Source: Blautia sp. Marseille-P3201T
GTDB lineage: Bacteria; Bacillota; Clostridia; Lachnospirales; Lachnospiraceae
Length of the DNA stretch: 64,000 bases
Assembly: GCF_900120295.1 (NCBI RefSeq)
Contig: NZ_LT635469.1
Location: 1 to 64,000 of the forward strand
Reading direction: 5' to 3'
Shown: in pieces, positions 17,107 to 27,168 of the stretch
Position numbering within the stretch: the stretch's first letter is position 1
Layout: each line of letters starts with the position of its first letter
Notes under the pieces: model-generated
What the model was told of the DNA's origin: nothing
The model's input: only the letters and a program-made list of their open reading frames with translations
Database searches by the model: none
Translations under genes and position numbers: made by a program

Positions 17107-18117
17107 TTACTCCTTTGTGCTTGTCAGATTGATTTCTCCTGCAAGATTTTTATAGAACATTTCTTCGATTTTTTTTCTTTCCCAGTGCTTGCCTAAAATC
17201 CACATAACCTTTGTGACAACTGCCTCTGTACTCATATCATAAGCTTCAAAGACACCTGCTTCCAGCGCGGCCTTTCCTGTTTCATAGAGGGAGAGATTGC
17301 TGCCCTCGTAAGGACACTGGCTTTTTACCACAACAATCATTCCTTTTTGGATAACGTCTCTTAAATCATTCATAACTTCAGAAGACAGGGAAGGAATTCC
17401 GCCCATTCCAAAAGCTTCGATAATCAGTCCGCGATAGCCCTGCTCATAAAGGAACTGGAAAATCTTTCCGTCAAATCCGGGAACCAGTTTAATGAGGAAG
17501 ACTTTTTCCTCTAAACGGCGTTCCAGTACACAGCTTCCTGTTGGCCCGGGAATATAAGAACGCTGAATATCAAGTCCACGGGAATTAATTTCTCCCACAT
17601 AAGGGTAGTTAATACTTTCAAAAGCATGAAAACTGGTGGTACGCACTTTGGAGGCTCTTGTTCCCAGAATAACTTTGCGGTTAAAGGCAAGGAAAATGCC
17701 CGGCATTCCGCTTCCTGCCATGTGAATGGCGCAGCGGCAGTTTTCTACGGCATCTGCCAGAGGATTTAAAATAGAAAGCTGGCTGCCGGTAATAACTACA
17801 GGAATTGGAATATTTAAAAGCATAAAGGACAGGGCAGAAGCTGTGTAAGCCATGGTATCTGTACCGTGAAAAATAACAATTCCATCATAAGAAGTATACT
17901 TTTCGTAAATGGTTTCTGCCATAGTCTGCCAGTTGGAGGGCTGTATATTTGCGCTGTCCAACTGGAAAAGCTCGTAAAAATCCACATCATATAAATTGGT
18001 GATATCTGAAATATAAGATAAGATATCATTGCTGGAAAGTCCGGGAACCAGCCCCTTTTCATTTTGTACACAGGCAAGTGTACCTCCCGTGGTAATAATC
18101 AAAATTTTCTTTTTCAT
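17107..18117 (-). CDS. ansA: L-asparaginase, type I
   Basis: A 336-residue cytosolic enzyme hydrolysing asparagine to aspartate and ammonia. Both catalytic threonine motifs are visible: TTGGTLACVQ at residues 9-18 and IVIFHGTDTMAYTASALSFM around residues 82-101, with a lysine in the ITGSQLS segment region. No signal peptide, so it is of the cytoplasmic type. Its ATG overlaps the stop of the upstream methyltransferase gene by 4 bp (ATGA), which implies translational coupling; GGGAGAG is upstream. Confidence 0.93.
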   Translation of the reverse strand: MKKKILIITTGGTLACVQNEKGLVPGLSSNDILSYISDITNLYDVDFYELFQLDSANIQPSNWQTMAETIYEKYTSYDGIVIFHGTDTMAYTASALSFMLLNIPIPVVITGSQLSILNPLADAVENCRCAIHMAGSGMPGIFLAFNRKVILGTRASKVRTTSFHAFESINYPYVGEINSRGLDIQRSYIPGPTGSCVLERRLEEKVFLIKLVPGFDGKIFQFLYEQGYRGLIIEAFGMGGIPSLSSEVMNDLRDVIQKGMIVVVKSQCPYEGSNLSLYETGKAALEAGVFEAYDMSTEAVVTKVMWILGKHWERKKIEEMFYKNLAGEINLTSTKE

Positions 18118-18980
18118 TCTTTTTTGCTCTCCCAGCGTCCGGAAGCACCGCAGGGAAGTACCAGATTTGTCTGGGTAACAGGAAGTCCGATTTCCTGTGA
18201 GTCTACGGTACCGTTAAAATTCTTTAATTCTGTTGCCAACATATAGGTAAGCACAGCAGGAGCCAGCCCTGTTGTGTAAGAATTTACAAGGAAAAACAGC
18301 GGTTCGTCAGAGAGTATCTGGGTACACAGCTTAATCAGAGGATGAATGGCATCCTCGATTTTCCAGATTTCGCCCTTCGGACCTCTGCCGTAAGAAGGCG
18401 GGTCCATAATAATGGCGTCATATTTGTTTCCTCTGCGAATTTCTCTCTCTACAAATTTTACACAGTCATCTACCAGCCAGCGAATAGGAGCATCCTTTAA
18501 TCCGGAAGATACGGCATTTTCCTTTGCCCATGCTACCATTCCCTTAGAGGCGTCTACGTGAGTAACCGCAGCGCCTGCAGCAGCAGCGGCTAAAGTTGCA
18601 CCTCCTGTATAGGCAAAAAGATTTAAAACCTTAATAGGACGGCCTGCATTTTTGATTTTCTCAGAAAACCAATCCCAGTTGGCTGCCTGTTCAGGGAAAA
18701 GCCCTGTGTGTTTAAAACTAAATGGCTTTAAGTTAAAAGTCAGGCTTTTATATTGAATGGTCCACTGCTCAGGCAAATCAAAAAATTCCCATTCTCCGCC
18801 GCCTTTTTTGCTTCTGTGGTAATGGCCGTTCATGCGTTTCCAGCCTTTGTGTGTTTTTGGGGTGTCCCAGATAACCTGAGGGTCAGGACGTACTAAAAGG
18901 TAATCTCCCCATCGCTCTAATTTCTCTCCATTTGAGGTATCTATGATTTCATAATCTTTCCATTGATTTGCAATCCACAT
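18114..18980 (-). CDS. SAM-dependent RNA methyltransferase, COG1092/RlmI-like
   Basis: A 288-residue class I methyltransferase. The SAM-binding motif I is VLNLFAYTGGATLAAAAAGA (about residues 119-138), motif II the acidic end of THVDASKG, and the catalytic-type motif IV MDPPSYGRGP (about 209-218). These match the Methyltrans_SAM (PF10672) group related to 23S rRNA cytosine-C5 methyltransferases; the N-terminal PUA domain of RlmI is absent, so the target is uncertain. First gene of the minus-strand operon, with AAGGATT five bases before the ATG. Confidence 0.85.
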   Translation of the reverse strand: MWIANQWKDYEIIDTSNGEKLERWGDYLLVRPDPQVIWDTPKTHKGWKRMNGHYHRSKKGGGEWEFFDLPEQWTIQYKSLTFNLKPFSFKHTGLFPEQAANWDWFSEKIKNAGRPIKVLNLFAYTGGATLAAAAAGAAVTHVDASKGMVAWAKENAVSSGLKDAPIRWLVDDCVKFVEREIRRGNKYDAIIMDPPSYGRGPKGEIWKIEDAIHPLIKLCTQILSDEPLFFLVNSYTTGLAPAVLTYMLATELKNFNGTVDSQEIGLPVTQTNLVLPCGASGRWESKKE

Positions 18981-19070
18981 ATTTTAATCCTTCCTATTAT
19001 ATAAGGTAATTCACACTTAGTATAACAGAATGGGAAAGAGCAGGCAACAGCGGAATTTAATTCAGGTTTA

Positions 19071-19099
19071 TTGAAATAAACAGGCAGGGATGATATGAT
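19071..19099 (+). promoter_or_regulatory. Sigma-A promoter for the MFS_3 carrier
   Basis: TTGAAA (19071-19076) and TATGAT (19094-19099) with a 17-bp spacer. Transcription would start near 19106, which rules out the upstream in-frame TTG at 19099 as a start codon. Confidence 0.7.
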
Positions 19100-19128
19100 T
19101 GTCTATAACAAAAATTCAGGAGGGGAAT

Positions 19129-20298
19129 ATGCAGGAAAAAAGCATGAAGCAAAATCTTTTTCTGCTTTCATTGGCAAAGTTTTTGTCAGGATTTGCAGGC
19201 TATATTTACGATATTGGAATTGTCATTTATCTGTTTAGTCAAACAAAATCCGTAGCAGTTATCGGGGGATTTTTTATCTCTCAGTTTCTTCCTGCGTTGA
19301 TTATTTTGTTTACAGGGAAGATTATTGATACCCATAACCAGAAAATGCTTATGTTTTTGTCAAATCTGGCAAAGGCAGCAGTTTTCTTTTTACTTTTATT
19401 TGAAGCAAATATAGTTTTTATTTATGTGGCAACGTTCTTCATGAACTTACTTTTGGAGTTTGAAAGTAATACCACTCAGGCACTTATGGCAAACCTTTTT
19501 TCAAAAGGCAATTTATTTAAGGCAGATTCGGTTATCAATCTTTTAGACTCGGCATCTCTTATTCTTGCTCCGGTCTGTGCGTCTGTAATTGCAACGAAGT
19601 TCAGTATTCAGATTAATTTGATGATTGATATTGCATTATATGGAGTGACTGGATTTTTGTATTTATTACTGCCGTCAGATGCTTTAGGTAATATAGAGAA
19701 ACAGAAAGAGGAAAAGAAAGGTTATGCGTCTATTGTAAAGAACAAAAGAATTTTATGTACGGTTCTTTTCTGGAACTTTTTTATGCTCTGCATCGGAATT
19801 GCGTCACCTCTTGAAATCAGCATGATTGAGGATACCCTGGGAATGTCATCTTCCTGGTACGGAATTGGGAATACAGTAGAGGGTATTGGAATGTTGCTTG
19901 CATCGGGCTTTGTTTTGGGAATTATTAAGAAATTAAAGCCGGAAAACATTATTCTTCTGGGACTTTTCAGTGCGGCTATGAGTTACGGGGTAATAGGAAC
20001 TGCCGGAAATATAGGAGTGTATCTTTTTGGTGCAGGATTGGTAGGGGTGACATCGACTTTTTGCCCGCTGGGATTTAAAACGGCTGTACAGATACAGAGT
20101 GAGACTAGTCTGGTGGGGAGAACTTTTACCGCATCAAGATTTACGATTTTGATTACCAGAATGATAGGCTCTTTGCTGGTAGGCGGTATGCTTACTGTGT
20201 GGAATATAAGAGTGATCTATTATCTGCTGGCAGGATTTTTGATGGTTACAGCAGTGGCGTATTATTTTGTAAATAGACAGAAGGAGTTGCTACATTAA
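19129..20298 (+). CDS. MFS transporter, macrolide-efflux (MefA/MFS_3) type
   Basis: A 389-residue inner-membrane carrier with about 12 helices. The opening NLFLLSLAKFLSGFAGYIYDIGIVIYL and GGFFISQFLPALIILFTGKIIDTHNQKMLMF follow the MFS_3 pattern of macrolide-efflux-like proteins, including a loop 2-3 motif with conserved D in IDTHNQK. Substrate unknown; antibiotic export is possible but not shown. AGGAGGGG (19118-19125) places the start at ATG 19129. The gene ends just before a structured repeat and a convergent gene. Confidence 0.8.
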   Translation: MQEKSMKQNLFLLSLAKFLSGFAGYIYDIGIVIYLFSQTKSVAVIGGFFISQFLPALIILFTGKIIDTHNQKMLMFLSNLAKAAVFFLLLFEANIVFIYVATFFMNLLLEFESNTTQALMANLFSKGNLFKADSVINLLDSASLILAPVCASVIATKFSIQINLMIDIALYGVTGFLYLLLPSDALGNIEKQKEEKKGYASIVKNKRILCTVLFWNFFMLCIGIASPLEISMIEDTLGMSSSWYGIGNTVEGIGMLLASGFVLGIIKKLKPENIILLGLFSAAMSYGVIGTAGNIGVYLFGAGLVGVTSTFCPLGFKTAVQIQSETSLVGRTFTASRFTILITRMIGSLLVGGMLTVWNIRVIYYLLAGFLMVTAVAYYFVNRQKELLH

Positions 20299-20299
20299 G

Positions 20300-20415
20300 C
20301 GCACACCGAGAATATTTATACATTTTATGCTCAATCTGCGCTCACTTTGAGCTTGTAATCTCAAAACGTGCTCGACAAATTCGCTAAAAGTGTATAAATA
20401 TTTCGGATTGCTGTT
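20300..20415 (-). repeat. Structured intergenic repeat, copy A
   Basis: A long imperfect hairpin. The outer arms are GAATATTTATACATTTTA and TAAAAGTGTATAAATATTTC. The inner core on the minus strand is GAGCACG...TTGAGATTACAAGCTCAAAG, itself a small hairpin (TTGAG/CTCAA). About three quarters of its bases match copy B at 41299-41446, in opposite orientation. It lies exactly between two convergent genes and may end transcription from both. Confidence 0.8.
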
Positions 20416-20438
20416 TCCTGAACAATTTCCTTATCATA

Positions 20439-21302
20439 CTAACGAGAAATATTATATTTTTTCAGAAGCGCTTTTAGTCCATCCGGAGTCTTTCCAAGTT
20501 CTTCCAGTTGGGCTAAATCTCCGTTTTCTGCTAACTTTGCAATTAAAGTGCTGGTTTCTTCAATACCGTCTTCCCAAGCATCTTCTCTCTCCTGACGGAG
20601 ATGTTTTTCAGCATCATATTCATAAATACTCATACTTTTCGCCTCCATTCGATTTTGACTTAAAAATTCTGAAAGAATTCCCTCCTCAATACATTCACAA
20701 ATAGCACGTTCTACCGCATCCTCAATCTCCATTTCTTTTGAATATCGTCTGACTCTGGCTGTATATTCTGAGTAATCGTGCAGGGACTTACACGTAGAAA
20801 GAAGTTCTTTGTTATGTCCCGGATTGATATTCAGCATAACAGCTTCAAGCTCTAATTTGGGAGCACCGTCTAAATGGGTATATGCGTTTGATAATCTCAG
20901 TATTTGCCGATCCGGTACTTCTTCCTCACCATTATAAAAAATTAAGAAATTCGGTGTGGGAATGGGAATAATTTTCGTGCCGTATAAATGGGCTTCTTTT
21001 GTTAAAGCTGAGTAAATATCAGATACATAAAATAAAAATCTCAGCGGTAAATTAGGGTTGTAGGTAGATTGATGCTCGTAAAGAGAAAGTCTGGAGTCAA
21101 TTAGGAAAGATACATCATTTTGCATAGACATATAAATAGCATTTTCCAATGTATTGATTTCCAGTTCTTCAGGATTTTTGTAGTGCTTTCCGGTTACAGC
21201 ATTATATAAATCCAATAATTCCTTCTTATCCCTGTAAAGCATAGCAAAAATACGAGATTTAAACGTGCGGTTTACAGCAAGTTCGTTGTTTCCTTTGTCC
21301 AT
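20439..21302 (-). CDS. Rpn family recombination-promoting nuclease / PD-(D/E)XK transposase-like protein
   Basis: A 287-residue cytosolic protein of the Rpn/PDDEXK transposase-like group common in multiple copies in Lachnospiraceae. The N-terminal part carries NRTFKSRIFAMLYRDKKELLDLYNAVTG and the nuclease-core region NDVSFLIDSRLSLYEHQSTYN, in which D-x(n)-E-H-Q is the likely D-(D/E)-x-Q-type active site. The C-terminal third is charged and includes a variable EDAWEDGIEETS tail, as in relatives. The start is ATG 21302 with AAGGAGG eight bases upstream; a longer frame to 21533 lacks support. Function in recombination is inferred from family. Confidence 0.8.
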   Translation of the reverse strand: MDKGNNELAVNRTFKSRIFAMLYRDKKELLDLYNAVTGKHYKNPEELEINTLENAIYMSMQNDVSFLIDSRLSLYEHQSTYNPNLPLRFLFYVSDIYSALTKEAHLYGTKIIPIPTPNFLIFYNGEEEVPDRQILRLSNAYTHLDGAPKLELEAVMLNINPGHNKELLSTCKSLHDYSEYTARVRRYSKEMEIEDAVERAICECIEEGILSEFLSQNRMEAKSMSIYEYDAEKHLRQEREDAWEDGIEETSTLIAKLAENGDLAQLEELGKTPDGLKALLKKYNISR

Positions 21303-21505
21303 ATAAATACCTCCTTGAATAAAAATTATGCAGGAGGCACTTTTAATAAAGAAACCTCTCTGCTGTTGTGGGAATAAAAGCATTGAGATTTCTGTTTGAA
21401 TAGAAATTAGAAATAAGACAGGCTTAGCCCTTAGAATTATAAGAAATATAATGCTTTTCCAATAGTTTAACATGCCGGAAATGCAACTGCAACCAGAAAA
21501 GACAA

Positions 21506-21534
21506 TAATATATTTTCTTAGGACAGCATACACT
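21506..21534 (+). promoter_or_regulatory. Sigma-E-like promoter of the P-type ATPase gene
   Basis: TAATATA (21506-21512), 14 bp, then CATACACT (21527-21534). This fits the sporulation mother-cell sigma-E consensus (KMATATT-N14-CATACANT) with one mismatch in the -35. It lies 25 bp before the start codon. Confidence 0.5.
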
Positions 21535-21559
21535 GAGTTAAGATACAGGAGGTGTTGTC

Positions 21560-24145
21560 ATGTACGAAAATTTAACTCACAAGGAGCTTTGTGAGGCTTT
21601 TCATACGGATGAGAAAAATGGCCTTGATCAACAGGAGGCTGAAAAACGTCTGCTCCGTGACGGAAGCAACACTTTAAAAAAAACCAAAGAGCAGACGATT
21701 TGGGACAGGATACAAAATCAGATTAACGACCCTATGATCTTCATTCTTTTTCTGGCAGCGTCTATTTCTATGTTGCTGCGGGAGTATGGTGATACAGGAA
21801 TTATTCTGGCAGTGATTGTCCTGAATACCACAGTAGGAGTGATACAGGAAGGAAAAGCTCAAAAAGCGTTAGAAGCACTGAAAAAGATGACAGCTCCTTC
21901 TGCAATTGTAAAGCGTAATGGAGTTTATCAAAAGATACCGGCAGATAGGCTGGTAAAAGGGGATTTAGTAAAGCTAAAAGCAGGTAATCAGGTTCCGGCC
22001 GACATACGCTTGCTTAAAGTACAGGGGCTTGCTGCTAATGAGTCGACCCTTACGGGAGAGTCTTTGCCTGTGGTGAAATCCTGTGAAGTATTGACAAAAG
22101 AACTTCCCGTAGCAGAGAGGAAGAATATGGCATATATGTCCACAGAAATCACGAAAGGCGACGGTGAAGGTGTTGTAGTTGCTACAGGAATGAACACAGA
22201 GTTGGGGAAAATTGCAGGAATGATAGAAGATACAAAACAGGAAATGACACCTTTGCAGAAACGTCTGGGAGATTTAGGGAAAATTCTAAGTATTGTGGCG
22301 GTAGCATTGTGTGCAGGCTTGTTTTTTATTGGAGTGATACAGCATAGAAATCTCTTACAGATGCTGCTTCTGGCTATTTCACTGGCTGTAGCTGCTATTC
22401 CGGAAGGGCTTCCGGCAGTAGTTACCATTGTCCTTGCTCTTGGAGTAGCCAGGATGGTAAAAGTAAATGCCATTATCCGCAGACTTCCGGCAGTAGAAAC
22501 CCTGGGTTCTGTGGGTGTTGTGTGTTCTGATAAAACAGGAACTTTAACTGAGAATAAAATGGCAGTGACGAAAATTTATGCGGACGAGAAAATACTGCCT
22601 GTTTCTACAGTGAGAAAAAGAGAATTTCCAAAACTTATGGAAGGATTTCTTCTATGTAATAACAGTATTCTGGGGAAACAGGAAATCGGAGATGCTACAG
22701 AACTGGCTCTTTTACATACAGGAAGAAACATGGGATATGATGAAAGACGATTGCAGCAGCAGTATCCCAGAACTTTTGAAATTCCCTTTAATTCCGAAAA
22801 AAAATATATGGTAAGTGTACATAAAGATGGAAGTCATGAGACAGCATATATAAAAGGTGCATGTGATTATATCTTAAATCAATGTACTTATGTAGAAAAT
22901 CGTGGAAAAACGAAACCTATGACACAGATGGAAAAGATGAAAATTCGCAGAGCTATGGAGGATATGGCAAAGGATGGACTACGGATTTTAGCTCTGGCAT
23001 ATAAGGAAAGAGTTACGAATAAAACAGAGAGGTCTTTAACGGAAGGGCTGGTTTTTGCAGGTATGGCAGGAATGATAGATCCGCCCAGAAAGGAAGCTGC
23101 CCGGTCTGTGAAAACCTTAAAACAAGCCGGTGTACAAGTGGCAATGATTACAGGAGATTACAAAGATACTGCATTTTCTATTGCAAAGAAAATTGGAATT
23201 GCAGATTGTATGGAGCAGTGTATTACCGGACAGGAAATGGATGAGATGAGCGAAGATATTTTGCGAAAGAAAATGAAAAATCTTCGGGTATTTGCAAGAG
23301 TAACGCCGGCTCATAAAGTGAGAATTGTAAAAGAATTTCAGGATAATGGGCAGATTGTTGCTATGACAGGTGACGGTGTCAATGATGCTCCTTCCCTGCA
23401 AAAAGCGGATATTGGAATTGCCATGGGTGAGAATGGAACAGACGCAGCTAAGAATGCAGCAGATATGGTACTTTCCGATGATAATTTTTCTACTATTGAA
23501 AAAGCAATGGAGGAAGGCAGAGGGATTTATGTAAATATTAAGAAGTCGATTTTATTTCTATTGTCTTCTAATTTTGGTGAAATTATTACTATGTTTGCGG
23601 CTGTTCTTTTTCAGCTGCCTACACCTTTAAAAGCGAGTCATATTCTGTGGGTGAATTTAATTACAGACTCTCTTCCGGCATTAGCGCTGGGAATGGATAA
23701 AAATGATGAAAAAGCTTTGATGAAGAAAAAACCTCGAAACCCAGATGAAGGACTTTTTGCACACGGAGGCTGGGGATTTACTATTTTTTATGGGATTTTA
23801 ATTGCTACAATTACTTTGTATGCTTTTTATCTGGGAGGACAGACCTATGCATTTACTGTTTTGGGGGTATCCCAGCTTTTTCATGCCATTGGTATGAGAG
23901 ATAAAGACAAATCTGTTTTCCGAATGAAACATTTGGAAAATCCGTTTATGCTGGGAGCTTTTTTTCTGGGATTGGCACTGCAGGCAATGGTTACAGAAAT
24001 TCCGTATTTTGTACAACTTTTTGGAACGGCTCGTCTGTCTTTACAGGAATGGTGTCTGCTTCTGGGGATTTCTTCAATTCCTCTTATTGCTCATGAACTG
24101 CTGCTTATTCCAGGCAAACTTTTGGGAATGAAGAAGAGACAGTAA
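21560..24145 (+). CDS. Cation-translocating P-type ATPase, calcium (type IIA) type
   Basis: An 861-residue membrane pump that exports cations, probably Ca2+, using ATP. Visible in order: N-terminal cation_ATPase_N ([25 protein letters not shown]), actuator TGES (LTGESLPV), M4 motif [18 protein letters not shown], phosphorylation site Asp324 in [13 protein letters not shown], hinge [12 protein letters not shown], and a C-terminal membrane domain with [15 protein letters not shown]. All core residues are intact and the length is usual. The ribosome site is AGGAGGTG. Bacillus YloB, a related Ca pump, is expressed in sporulation (from memory), which fits the sigma-E-like promoter here. Confidence 0.93.
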   Translation: MYENLTHKELCEAFHTDEKNGLDQQEAEKRLLRDGSNTLKKTKEQTIWDRIQNQINDPMIFILFLAASISMLLREYGDTGIILAVIVLNTTVGVIQEGKAQKALEALKKMTAPSAIVKRNGVYQKIPADRLVKGDLVKLKAGNQVPADIRLLKVQGLAANESTLTGESLPVVKSCEVLTKELPVAERKNMAYMSTEITKGDGEGVVVATGMNTELGKIAGMIEDTKQEMTPLQKRLGDLGKILSIVAVALCAGLFFIGVIQHRNLLQMLLLAISLAVAAIPEGLPAVVTIVLALGVARMVKVNAIIRRLPAVETLGSVGVVCSDKTGTLTENKMAVTKIYADEKILPVSTVRKREFPKLMEGFLLCNNSILGKQEIGDATELALLHTGRNMGYDERRLQQQYPRTFEIPFNSEKKYMVSVHKDGSHETAYIKGACDYILNQCTYVENRGKTKPMTQMEKMKIRRAMEDMAKDGLRILALAYKERVTNKTERSLTEGLVFAGMAGMIDPPRKEAARSVKTLKQAGVQVAMITGDYKDTAFSIAKKIGIADCMEQCITGQEMDEMSEDILRKKMKNLRVFARVTPAHKVRIVKEFQDNGQIVAMTGDGVNDAPSLQKADIGIAMGENGTDAAKNAADMVLSDDNFSTIEKAMEEGRGIYVNIKKSILFLLSSNFGEIITMFAAVLFQLPTPLKASHILWVNLITDSLPALALGMDKNDEKALMKKKPRNPDEGLFAHGGWGFTIFYGILIATITLYAFYLGGQTYAFTVLGVSQLFHAIGMRDKDKSVFRMKHLENPFMLGAFFLGLALQAMVTEIPYFVQLFGTARLSLQEWCLLLGISSIPLIAHELLLIPGKLLGMKKRQ

Positions 24146-24232
24146 AATGCAGGAAAAAACAAAGAAAATTGCATATAAAAACAAAGAATACCTATAAAAA
24201 CACCTAAAATTAAAGAGAAATGCAAGAAACAC

Positions 24233-24262
24233 TTGACACTAAGTCATATATTAGCATACAAT
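24233..24262 (+). promoter_or_regulatory. Sigma-A promoter of the aminotransferase gene
   Basis: A perfect TTGACA (24233-24238), an 18-bp spacer and TACAAT (24257-24262), 38 bp before the start codon. Confidence 0.8.
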
Positions 24263-24299
24263 ATGTAGAAATAAAAAAGAAAACATCAGGAGGAAAGCC

Positions 24300-25586
24300 A
24301 TGACACCGTATAAAGAACTTAGTAAAGAGCAGTTACAGGCCATGAAGGCTGATTTAGAAAAGCAGTTTGAAGAAGTAAAGGCAAAGGGGTTAAATCTGGA
24401 TATGTCCAGAGGAAAACCGTCTAAACAGCAGTTAGAATTGGCAATGGATATGCTGGAAGAATTAAAGAGTACAGATAAACTGAAATGTGAAACAGGAATA
24501 GACTGCCGTAATTATGGTCTTTTAGACGGTATTCCAGAGGCTAGACGTTTGCTGGGGGAAATGACAGAAGTATCTCCGGAAAATATTGTGATTTTTGGAA
24601 ATTCCAGTTTAAATGTTATGTTTGATACAATTTCCAGGTCTATGACTCATGGAGTTTGTGGAAGTACACCATGGTGTAAGTTAGATAAAGTAAAATTTTT
24701 ATGTCCTGCACCGGGATATGACAGACATTTCCGTATTACAGAATACTTTGGGATAGAAATGATCAATGTTCCAATGACACCTGCCGGACCGGACATGGAT
24801 ATGGTAGAAGAACTTGTCAGCACAGATCCTGCTATTAAAGGTATCTGGTGTGTGCCAAAATATTCTAATCCCCAGGGCATTACTTATTCTCCTGAAACTG
24901 TAAAAAGATTTGCAAATTTAAAGCCGGCAGCAGAAGATTTCCGTATTTTTTGGGATAATGCGTACTGTATTCATCATTTATATGATGATAAACAAGATTT
25001 CCTTGTGGAAATTTTAGAGCAGTGTGAAAAAGCAGGAAATCCAGATTTAGTTTATAAATTTATTTCAACTTCTAAAGTGAGTTTTCCAGGTTCCGGTATT
25101 GCAGCAGTGGCGGCATCTACAAAAAATCTGGATGAATTCAGAAAGCATATGGCTGTACAGACCATTGGTCATGATAAAATTAACCAGCTTCGTCATGTTC
25201 GTTTCTTTGGAGGAATTGTGGGAATGCACAAACATATGAAGAAGCATGCAGAAATTCTTCGCCCGAAATTCGAGATTGTAGAAAATACATTAGAAAAAGA
25301 GTTAAGTGGAGCGGAAATTGGAACATGGACAAATCCAAGAGGCGGATATTTTATTTCTTTTGAAGCTCTGGAAGGGTGTGCAAAGGCTATTGTGGCAAAA
25401 GCAGCCGAGGCAGGTGTGAAAATGACAGATGCAGGTGCAACTTATCCTTATGGAATTGATCCTCAGGACAGCAACATTCGTATTGCACCAAGTTTTCCAA
25501 CGGTAGATGAGCTGAAACTTGCTACAGAAGTCTTTGTGCTGAGTGTAAAATTAGTAAGTATTGATAAAATTTTAAGTGAAAAATAA
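24300..25586 (+). CDS. Aspartate-type aminotransferase (PF12897 group), PLP-dependent
   Basis: A 428-residue fold-type I aminotransferase of the putative aspartate aminotransferase group (Asp_aminotransf). It contains GLNLDMSRGKPS near the N-terminus, NYGLLDGIPEARRLLGEM (substrate/PLP region), the KYSNPQGITYSPETV turn, and the Schiff-base lysine Lys259 in FISTSKVSFPGSG. Arg in NIRIAPSFP near the C-terminus is the likely carboxylate binder. It would transfer amino groups between an amino acid and a 2-oxo acid; exact substrates are unclear. AGGAGG lies six bases before the ATG. Monocistronic, strongly promoted. Confidence 0.9.
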   Translation: MTPYKELSKEQLQAMKADLEKQFEEVKAKGLNLDMSRGKPSKQQLELAMDMLEELKSTDKLKCETGIDCRNYGLLDGIPEARRLLGEMTEVSPENIVIFGNSSLNVMFDTISRSMTHGVCGSTPWCKLDKVKFLCPAPGYDRHFRITEYFGIEMINVPMTPAGPDMDMVEELVSTDPAIKGIWCVPKYSNPQGITYSPETVKRFANLKPAAEDFRIFWDNAYCIHHLYDDKQDFLVEILEQCEKAGNPDLVYKFISTSKVSFPGSGIAAVAASTKNLDEFRKHMAVQTIGHDKINQLRHVRFFGGIVGMHKHMKKHAEILRPKFEIVENTLEKELSGAEIGTWTNPRGGYFISFEALEGCAKAIVAKAAEAGVKMTDAGATYPYGIDPQDSNIRIAPSFPTVDELKLATEVFVLSVKLVSIDKILSEK

Positions 25587-25727
25587 ATTTGAGAAAGAGC
25601 AGAGGGCGCTGAATGGGGAACAGTGTCCTCTTTGTGCGTAATAAAATTGTTAATAATTCTTAATTGGTGAATTGGAAAAATTGTGTTATACTGGAACGCA
25701 ACAGAAAGTAATGTCAGGGGTGATTAT

Positions 25728-27131
25728 ATGGCAAAAAGAAAATCTAAGAAAAATAAATATAAAAAAATGAAAAGAATTCTACTGGGAATTTTAATCGCTT
25801 ATGCAGTCCTTTTGATGGGAGCATATTTTATTGGTGTGTTTTATTATTCCAAACATTTCTATCCGGGCTCGCAAATAAATGGAATAGAATGTACCGGAAA
25901 AACTGTGGCAGAAGCAGAAAAGGCCATGAAAAGCCAGATTGCCGGATATATGCTGGTGTTGAAGGAACGAGGAGACAAAGTAGAAAGTATCAATGCTTCG
26001 CAGATTGATATGAGATACATAGATGACGGGAAGATTGCGGAGCTTAAGAAGGAGCAAAATCCGTTTACCTGGTTTTTATCCTTTGCACATAAGAAGGATT
26101 ATACCATGTCAGCTACAACCCCGTATAATAAAGAAGCCGTCTATGCAGCAATCGACGGGCTGGCATGTTTTCAGGAAGAAAATATAGTACAGCCTTCCGA
26201 TGCACATCTGGAAGTGGGCGAAAACGGATATGAAATTGTTCCTGAAGTACAGGGAACAGCTCTTGATAAAGAAAAGGTAAAAGAAGCAGTAATAAAGGCT
26301 ATTGATAACGGAGAAATCGAATTAGATTTTGAAAAAGAAGGCTGCTATCTTGCGCCATCTGTATTAGCAGATGATGAAAATTTGGCAAAGCAGAAGGAGC
26401 AGGGAAATGTGCTTTTAGGTGTGACGGTTACCATTGATTTTTCTGACAGACAGGAAGTCGTTAATGCAGAGATTATGAAAGACTGGCTGGTAACAGATGA
26501 GGCTGGTAATCTGGATTTGGATAAAGCGAAGGTAAAAGAGTATGTACAGCAGTTAAAATATGAATATGATACTTTTGGCTCATCCAGACAATTTACAACT
26601 GCAACGGGAAATACTATTACGGTAAAAGGCGGAGATTATGGATGGGTAATTGCCCCAAATGATACAACAGCTAAGATTATAGAAGCTATTAAAAGTGGGC
26701 AGTCACAAACAATTGAGCCGGAATATACCTACCGGGGATATTGCAGGGATACCAATGATATTGGTAATACATATGTTGAAATCAGCCTGGAAGAACAGCG
26801 TATGTGGTTCTTTAAAGACGGGCAGCTTCTTGTTGATACACCGGTAGTTACGGGAAATCATAACAAGGGATACGATACTCATACTGGTGTTTATGCCATT
26901 ATGTATAAGGAGAGAAATGCCACTTTGACAGGTGAAGATTATAAGACACCGGTAGATTACTGGATGCCATTTTATGCCAATACAGGTATTCATGATGCAG
27001 GCTGGAGAAGTACTTTTGGAGGAAAAGAGTATATCAATAACGGTTCACATGGATGTGTCAATACACCGCCTGAAAATGCAGAGAAGATTTTTAATAACAT
27101 TGAAAAGGGCGTTCCAGTAGTGGTATATTAA
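25728..27131 (+). CDS. L,D-transpeptidase (YkuD) with peptidoglycan-binding PG4 domains
   Basis: A 467-residue membrane-anchored cell-wall enzyme. A basic N-terminus (KRKSKKNKYKKMKR) and one helix (about residues 16-38) anchor it facing outward. Two PG_binding_4-like domains follow (about 45-330). The YkuD catalytic domain (about 340-467) carries NHNKGYDTHTG and the active-site SHGCVNTPP with Cys443. It forms 3-3 crosslinks in peptidoglycan or links proteins to it. ATG 25728 is chosen, with AGGGGTG upstream; a longer GTG frame from 25683 overlaps the putative -10 TATACT. ddl and murF follow. Confidence 0.9.
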   Translation: MAKRKSKKNKYKKMKRILLGILIAYAVLLMGAYFIGVFYYSKHFYPGSQINGIECTGKTVAEAEKAMKSQIAGYMLVLKERGDKVESINASQIDMRYIDDGKIAELKKEQNPFTWFLSFAHKKDYTMSATTPYNKEAVYAAIDGLACFQEENIVQPSDAHLEVGENGYEIVPEVQGTALDKEKVKEAVIKAIDNGEIELDFEKEGCYLAPSVLADDENLAKQKEQGNVLLGVTVTIDFSDRQEVVNAEIMKDWLVTDEAGNLDLDKAKVKEYVQQLKYEYDTFGSSRQFTTATGNTITVKGGDYGWVIAPNDTTAKIIEAIKSGQSQTIEPEYTYRGYCRDTNDIGNTYVEISLEEQRMWFFKDGQLLVDTPVVTGNHNKGYDTHTGVYAIMYKERNATLTGEDYKTPVDYWMPFYANTGIHDAGWRSTFGGKEYINNGSHGCVNTPPENAEKIFNNIEKGVPVVVY

Positions 27132-27168
27132 AGAAAGAAAATTTGACCTATAAAAGGAGTTTATAAAT

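Noticed and set aside
19099-19128. Upstream TTG start for the MFS_3 carrier
   Set aside because: It overlaps the last base of the -10 box, so the transcript starts after it; ATG 19129 has AGGAGGGG.
21303-21533. 77-codon N-terminal extension of the Rpn-like protein
   Set aside because: Composition is unlike the rest, and AAGGAGG marks ATG 21302 as the start.
24255-24262. CATACAAT as a sigma-E -10 for the aminotransferase
   Set aside because: No sigma-E -35 at the right distance; a perfect TTGACA/TACAAT sigma-A promoter covers the same bases.
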